A stretch of 64,000 bases of DNA, from contig NZ_LR738849.1 of assembly GCF_902702915.1 (NCBI RefSeq), positions 3,054,001 to 3,118,000 on the forward strand, written 5' to 3'. The position numbers and the translations under genes are program-made. The stretch comes from Desulfovibrio sp. 86. Lineage in GTDB: Bacteria > Desulfobacterota > Desulfovibrionia > Desulfovibrionales > Desulfovibrionaceae. Under the pieces are notes generated by a model. The model had not been told where the DNA came from. It saw only the letters and a list, made by a program, of their open reading frames with translations, and made no database searches. Below are positions 60,157-64,000 of the stretch, piece after piece. Positions within the stretch are counted from its first letter, which is position 1. Every line of letters starts with the position of its first letter.

Positions 60157-61401
60157 ATGACGAACGTAAAATTTACCATTCTGGCCTTGGCAAAAAAAAT
60201 ATGGCCCAAGGTTTCCGCCTACGCCCTGCTTGGTGTTCTGAGCGCCTTGGTAGCGGTGATTTTTAAAAGCTATATTCCCGAAGAGCTCAGTAAAATTGTC
60301 GGCTCTGAAACTGCCGGGAATATTTTGACTATACTGGCCTCAAGCATGCTGGCAGTGACTACGTTTTCCTTATCCACGATGGTTTCTGCCTATGGCGCGG
60401 CAACATCAAATGTAACACCCCGCGCCACAAGGCTTATCACAGAAGACAAAACAACCCAGAATGCCCTTAGCACCTTTCTAGGAACCTTCCTGTTCAGTCT
60501 GGTCGGGATTATCGCCTTGAACATGGGTTTGTATGAGGGCGGCGGAAGGTTTATCCTGTTCGTCTTTACCATCGTTACAGTCATCTTCATCGTGGTGACG
60601 TTCATCCGCTGGGTAGACAGGCTGACCACTCTGGGCAGGGTGAATGAAACCAACGGTCTTATTGAAAAAGCCGCTACCGATGCAATCAAGCGGCGCGCGC
60701 ATAAACCAACCTATGGATGCAATCGGTTTGAAACTTTCCCTGATGTTTTACCGGAATGGACTGACTTACAAGCGGAATCCAGTGGCTATTTACAATATTT
60801 CGACGCCAAAAAAATTTCTCAACTCGCGGAGGAACATGAGGTCGATGTGTACGTTGCTAGCACGCCGGGCAAATATGTTACAAAAGGCACGCTGCTCGCT
60901 CTGTTCACCAAGAAACTTACATCTGAATCATATCGCGAATTCTGCAAATGTTTCACCATTGCAGACCAGCGCACCTTTGAACAAGACCCGCGCTTCGGCC
61001 TATGCGTCCTGGCGGAAGTAGCCTCACGGGCCATGTCTCCGGCAGTCAATGACCAGGGCACGGCTATTGACATTGTTGTCAGAGCAGGTCGTGTACTTGA
61101 AGTGTACACAGTTGAAAGGAAAGATGAAGCAGCTGAATTCAAGCGCCTTTGGGTACCCGAACTTTGCATTGACGATCTTTTTCAAGACGCTTTCAATCCG
61201 GTGATTCGGGATGCAGCCGCTTCTTACGAGGTTCAGGTACGGCTCCAGAAAACCCTTGTCCATCTTGGCAGCCTCGGGAAAGATTATAGGGAGTCAGCAA
61301 TAAAATATTCCCGAATAGCGCTCCAATATGGCGAGGCAAAGCTGTTTCTGGAAGAAGAAAAAGCAGAACTCAGGCGCATTGCCAGTGCATTGGGCCTATA
61401 A
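60157..61401 (+). CDS. DUF2254 membrane protein
   Basis: A 414-residue protein. Four hydrophobic segments occupy the first about 150 residues (ALLGVLSALVAVIFKSYI; ILTILASSMLAVTTFSLSTM; FLGTFLFSLVGIIALNM; FILFVFTIVTVIFIVVTFI), followed by a large cytosolic domain with RFGLCVLAEVASRAMSPAVNDQGTA, the family's most conserved block. Function is unknown. It is a typical stress-linked cargo gene. An ATG with weak ribosome site (GGAATAATGCCGT) starts it. Confidence 0.8.
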   Translation: MTNVKFTILALAKKIWPKVSAYALLGVLSALVAVIFKSYIPEELSKIVGSETAGNILTILASSMLAVTTFSLSTMVSAYGAATSNVTPRATRLITEDKTTQNALSTFLGTFLFSLVGIIALNMGLYEGGGRFILFVFTIVTVIFIVVTFIRWVDRLTTLGRVNETNGLIEKAATDAIKRRAHKPTYGCNRFETFPDVLPEWTDLQAESSGYLQYFDAKKISQLAEEHEVDVYVASTPGKYVTKGTLLALFTKKLTSESYREFCKCFTIADQRTFEQDPRFGLCVLAEVASRAMSPAVNDQGTAIDIVVRAGRVLEVYTVERKDEAAEFKRLWVPELCIDDLFQDAFNPVIRDAAASYEVQVRLQKTLVHLGSLGKDYRESAIKYSRIALQYGEAKLFLEEEKAELRRIASALGL

Positions 61402-61436
61402 AAAAACGGCTTGCTAAATTCCCCGCCGCTTCCTTT

Positions 61437-61727
61437 TCAGCACTTACCACCGCAGCAGCAACCACCGGATGCACCGGGAGCAGCCGAACCGCCAGCGCCG
61501 TCAATCCAAGCCGCGATTTCTTCTTTGCTTGGAATTTTTCCCGTTGATTTCACCACGCCATCAACAGTCACAGCCGGGGTAGACATCACGCCCGCCGCCA
61601 TCATTTCTTTCAGGTCGGACACTTTTTGCACTGTGATATTGCCGCCCTTGGCCGCAGCCACTTCTTTCACCAGATTTTCCGTTTCCGTGCAGCGGGCGCA
61701 GCCGGGGCCGAATACTTTTATTTCCAT
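61437..61727 (-). CDS. Thioredoxin-like redox-active protein (MTH895/TM0996 type)
   Basis: 96 residues from ATG 61727, with AGGAGAG upstream. FGPGCARCTETENLVKE gives the CxxC active site at residues 10-13, and GVMSTPAVTVDG holds the cis-proline. The C-terminal tail GASGGCCCGGKC adds four cysteines and may bind metal or metalloid. Such proteins are commonly encoded beside DUF318 permeases and ArsR regulators, as here (18 bp after the permease gene). Confidence 0.87.
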   Translation of the reverse strand: MEIKVFGPGCARCTETENLVKEVAAAKGGNITVQKVSDLKEMMAAGVMSTPAVTVDGVVKSTGKIPSKEEIAAWIDGAGGSAAPGASGGCCCGGKC

Positions 61728-61744
61728 TGTCTCTCTCCTGTTGA

Positions 61745-62866
61745 TTAAACTATGTACGGGCCAAGAATGTTGAACAGCCAACCCACCAGTGTAAAAATCA
61801 CCCATAAATAGCCGATGAAAGCCGCTTGCAGTTTGATGGTCATAATCTGTCGCAGCATCATCACTTCCGGGATGCTGGCTGCTACGGCACTCATGCAGAA
61901 AGCCATTGTCGTACCAATAGGCAAGCCCTTGACCAGCAGACTTTCCATAACCGGCACAATTCCCGTCACATTTGAATAAAGAGGAATCGCCACCAATACG
62001 GCCACGGGAACCGACCACCATTCACCGGCTCCAAGATTTTCCGCAAACCAGTTTTCCGGCACAAAACCGTGCAGCGCCGCACCGATGCCCACACCGATAA
62101 TGACCCACTTCCAGACGCGCTTGAAGATAGAAGTCATTTCTCCATAAGCGAATACATGCCGCTGCCTGACAGTCAGTTTTTGCACTTCGCCGCTCTCGCT
62201 GACATACTGATGCGCGGGGGCGTTGTTCATGGCTTCAATTATGAACGGTTGCAGCCAGCGTTCCGCCCTGATGTTGTTCATAAAAAAGCCGCCGATGATT
62301 CCCGCCGCCATGCCTACAAGCACATAAATTACCGTGAATTTCCAGCCGAGCAGCCCCCACAGCAACACAACGGCGATTTCGTTGATAAGCGGCGAAGTAA
62401 TCAGGAATGACATGGTGATGCCAATAGGGATTCGTGCCGTAGTGAAACCGAGAAAGAGCGGAATACTGGAACAGGAGCAAAACGGTGTGACCGACCCGAA
62501 CAGAGCACCGAGGAAATACCCAAGGCCGCGCCGTTTTCCGGCAAGATAATCGCGCACACGTTCCACATTCAGCGAGGCGCGTATCCAGGCAATGCCGTAA
62601 ATCAGCGCCACCAGTAGCAGAAGAATTTTCACCGTATCGTAGATGAAAAATTCCAAGGAAGCGCCGAGATGCGATTCAGGATTCATACCGAACAGCCCGA
62701 AAACCAGCCAGTGTGAAGCCGGGAGAATATAGCTGTAAGCCAGCCACCAGAGCACGGCCAGCGACGCTATCATTGCCAAATATTTCCGATTCCAGCCTTC
62801 TGAGCTTGCCACAGGGGTCGGGGTCTGCCCGGAACAGCAACAACCCATCTTTTCAGTATCCATCAT
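61745..62866 (-). CDS. DUF318/ArsP-like permease
   Basis: A 373-residue membrane protein with 8-10 hydrophobic segments. The conserved FGSVTPFCSCSSIPLFLGF, with its CSCSS cysteines, and SFLITSPLINEIA identify the DUF318 permease family, some of whose members export organoarsenicals. The N-terminal cytosolic MGCCCSG adds three cysteines. Two tandem ATG codons lie at 62861-62866. It is preceded by the perfect palindrome at 62883-62898 and the ArsR gene. Confidence 0.87.
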   Translation of the reverse strand: MMDTEKMGCCCSGQTPTPVASSEGWNRKYLAMIASLAVLWWLAYSYILPASHWLVFGLFGMNPESHLGASLEFFIYDTVKILLLLVALIYGIAWIRASLNVERVRDYLAGKRRGLGYFLGALFGSVTPFCSCSSIPLFLGFTTARIPIGITMSFLITSPLINEIAVVLLWGLLGWKFTVIYVLVGMAAGIIGGFFMNNIRAERWLQPFIIEAMNNAPAHQYVSESGEVQKLTVRQRHVFAYGEMTSIFKRVWKWVIIGVGIGAALHGFVPENWFAENLGAGEWWSVPVAVLVAIPLYSNVTGIVPVMESLLVKGLPIGTTMAFCMSAVAASIPEVMMLRQIMTIKLQAAFIGYLWVIFTLVGWLFNILGPYIV

Positions 62867-62882
62867 GGTTTCCCGTTCTCAT

Positions 62883-62898
62883 GTCAACATATGTTGAC
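62883..62898. promoter_or_regulatory. ArsR-type operator palindrome
   Basis: GTCAACATATGTTGAC, a perfect 16-bp palindrome 17 bp before the permease start. A weaker relative (TCAACAT-TA-TTTGATA) lies just upstream of the arsR start near 63299-63314. Confidence 0.65.
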
Positions 62899-62932
62899 CA
62901 GTTGATATTTAGGTGAAAAAAAATTGCTCCTA

Positions 62933-63286
62933 TCAATCAACACGCTTGGGCAGGATGCCACTCACCGGGCTTGCATCCCTGAACCTTTGGCAAGCCTCCG
63001 GGTTGCCGGAACAGCATTCTTCCGTCAGATAGCCCACAATATCCAGCATCAGCGGGATATTGGCCTTGTAACGCATAAACCGACCTTCCCGTTCCACGTC
63101 CACCAGTCCGCTATGCACAATGGCCTTGAGGTGAAAGGAAAGATTGGTCGAAGGAATATCAAGCTCTTTGGCAATATCGCCTTGCACAAGGCCGTCAGGC
63201 GCGTGTTTGACCAGTAGCCTGAATAAGTCCAGGCGCACGTCGGAAGAAAGCGCCTCAAAGATTTTGGTTGCTTGTTTCGTTTGCAT
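62933..63286 (-). CDS. ArsR-family regulator
   Basis: 117 residues from ATG 63286; ATG 63304 is an alternative start, and neither has a clear ribosome site. The winged helix is DGLVQGDIAKELDIPSTNLSFHLKAIVHSGLV. The C-terminal ECCSGNPEAC supplies three cysteines for metal or metalloid sensing, outside the classical alpha-3 site. TTGACA at about 63316-63321 (minus strand) precedes the start by a short distance, so the transcript may be leaderless. It probably represses itself and the permease/redox genes downstream. Confidence 0.87.
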   Translation of the reverse strand: MQTKQATKIFEALSSDVRLDLFRLLVKHAPDGLVQGDIAKELDIPSTNLSFHLKAIVHSGLVDVEREGRFMRYKANIPLMLDIVGYLTEECCSGNPEACQRFRDASPVSGILPKRVD

Positions 63287-63448
63287 AGATTGATAGTTCA
63301 ACATTATTTGATATGTGTCAAGTAAGTTCATACTCTGCCAACTCAAAAATTGTAACAGCCTTTCATATCCGCCGCCATTCCCAAGGGGCTACTGGTTCGT
63401 AATCAACCCAGAAAGCCCTTACTTACCGTCAGCAAAAATAAAAGCGGT

Positions 63449-63763
63449 TTATTGGATCCTTTGGCTTTGCGGACTATCAAGCTCCCACCCCTCCCACTTT
63501 GGCTTGCCTCTGCCATGCAAGACCCATTGCGGCGTATATTCGCTTTTCAGAAACACTAACCGTCGCAACCATTTCACAGGCACAATCTGATACTTTCGAC
63601 AGAAGTTGAGCCACGAAACCCGCGCCCCAAGGTAGTTAGCCAAGTCTGTTTTATTTGTGGTTCCCGTTGCAATTTTGAAACGGGCGTACACATCATCCCA
63701 CTCAATATCTTTGCACAAATCCCGGCCTAACTGGTGATACCCTTCCGGCTCCCAAAAATTCAT
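63449..63763 (-). CDS. Phage CI-like helix-turn-helix repressor
   Basis: 104 residues from ATG 63763, preceded by GGAGGTG. The stretch DVYARFKIATGTTNKTDLAN, then YLGARVSWLNFCRKYQIVPVKWL resembles the bacteriophage CI repressor DNA-binding domain, and the tail YTPQWVLHGRGKPKW matches that family. No peptidase/oligomerisation domain is present. It is divergent from the XRE gene, with a perfect palindrome between them. Confidence 0.7.
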   Translation of the reverse strand: MNFWEPEGYHQLGRDLCKDIEWDDVYARFKIATGTTNKTDLANYLGARVSWLNFCRKYQIVPVKWLRRLVFLKSEYTPQWVLHGRGKPKWEGWELDSPQSQRIQ

Positions 63764-63804
63764 AATTTCACCTCCACAACGGCAATCCTGACCTTCTTGC
63801 CTAT

Positions 63805-63823
63805 AGACTAGTTTTTCTAGTCT
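63805..63823. promoter_or_regulatory. Operator-like palindrome between CI and XRE genes
   Basis: AGACTAG-TTTTT-CTAGTCT, a perfect 7+5+7 inverted repeat. A further GGCTAGAAA half-site follows at 63827-63835. It sits midway between the divergent start codons at 63763 and 63867. Confidence 0.65.
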
Positions 63824-63866
63824 GTAGGCTAGAAACAAAAAACATGCAAACGCCTATTATAAGAGA

Positions 63867-64000
63867 ATGAAAAATCCTCTTAATTCAGCAGCACGACTAA
63901 ATTTTCAGCATGTTTTACGCCGGTATCGGCTAGCGGCAGGGCTGACACAAGAACAGTTATCCGAAAAAATGGGCATAAGTCTTGGCTACCTTTGCACACT
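63867..64000 (+). CDS. XRE-family helix-turn-helix regulator (N-terminal part)
   Basis: The frame begins at ATG 63867 (AAGAGA upstream) and runs off the right edge after 44 codons. RLAAGLTQEQLSEKMGISLG is the Cro/CI-type helix-turn-helix. Divergent arrangement with the CI-like gene suggests a lysogeny-type switch of the integrative element. Confidence 0.75.
   Translation, partial: MKNPLNSAARLNFQHVLRRYRLAAGLTQEQLSEKMGISLGYLCT

Overview
The window looks like a chromosomal segment of a Desulfovibrio-type sulfate reducer (Desulfovibrionaceae). This is inferred from the overall coding style, the anaerobic GlpAB-type glycerol-3-phosphate dehydrogenase, the AhpC/V4R/GGDEF operon, the iron alcohol dehydrogenases and the sigma-54-driven amino-acid catabolism. 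Nothing in the window fixes the species. Most of it is accessory carbon metabolism, followed on the right by a tRNA-borne integrative, mobilizable element.

Layout. 0-6 kb: glycerol-3-phosphate/glycerophosphodiester utilisation (glpB partial, glpA, a LacI-type regulator, an MHS-type transporter, gpdQ). 6-7 kb: a small secreted YbjN-like protein. 7.2-21.5 kb: a complete predicted 4-hydroxyproline catabolic regulon. It holds an APC permease, 4-hydroxyproline epimerase, aldehyde dehydrogenase, three-subunit D-hydroxyproline dehydrogenase, DapA-family deaminase, OPA-family transporter and IMPase-family phosphatase. Three sigma-54 promoters of the GG-N10-GC type precede these units, each with a TGTAGC-N5-GCTACA type upstream site. 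A neighbouring sigma-54 activator is split by one in-frame TGA. 21.9-28.4 kb: a DeoR-regulated D-threonate-type operon (DUF1537 kinase, PdxA2-like dehydrogenase, GntP transporter, glycerate kinase). 28.7-35 kb: DUF2157/GDYXXLXY membrane pair, then AhpC, V4R protein and a diguanylate cyclase. 35-41.4 kb: a GC-rich alcohol/aldehyde oxidation block (GntR regulator, two Fe-alcohol dehydrogenases, MmsA-type dehydrogenase) with a shared 12-bp upstream motif. 41.5-47 kb: DUF421 protein, MtaB, M15 peptidase, and a YeiH/lipoyl/Usp operon.

48.2-64 kb: tRNA-Gln and tRNA-Glu are followed by a P4-type integrase that opens an integrative element. It carries AlpA, a primase/helicase, a MOBV relaxase with a recognisable oriT hairpin, cargo (KtrB/KtrA, DUF2254, a DUF318 permease with a redox protein and ArsR), mobilization remnants and a CI/XRE-type switch. 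ktrA is broken by a complete IS481-family element with a 7-bp target duplication. The right end of the element lies outside the window.

A family of roughly 120-270 bp dispersed intergenic repeats with TAGAGCA...TGCTCTA ends occurs at least seven times between 1.9 and 48 kb and is not seen in the integrative element. In four places the terminal TAG of the repeat is the stop codon of the adjacent gene. All functional assignments are from reading the translated sequence; no database search was run.
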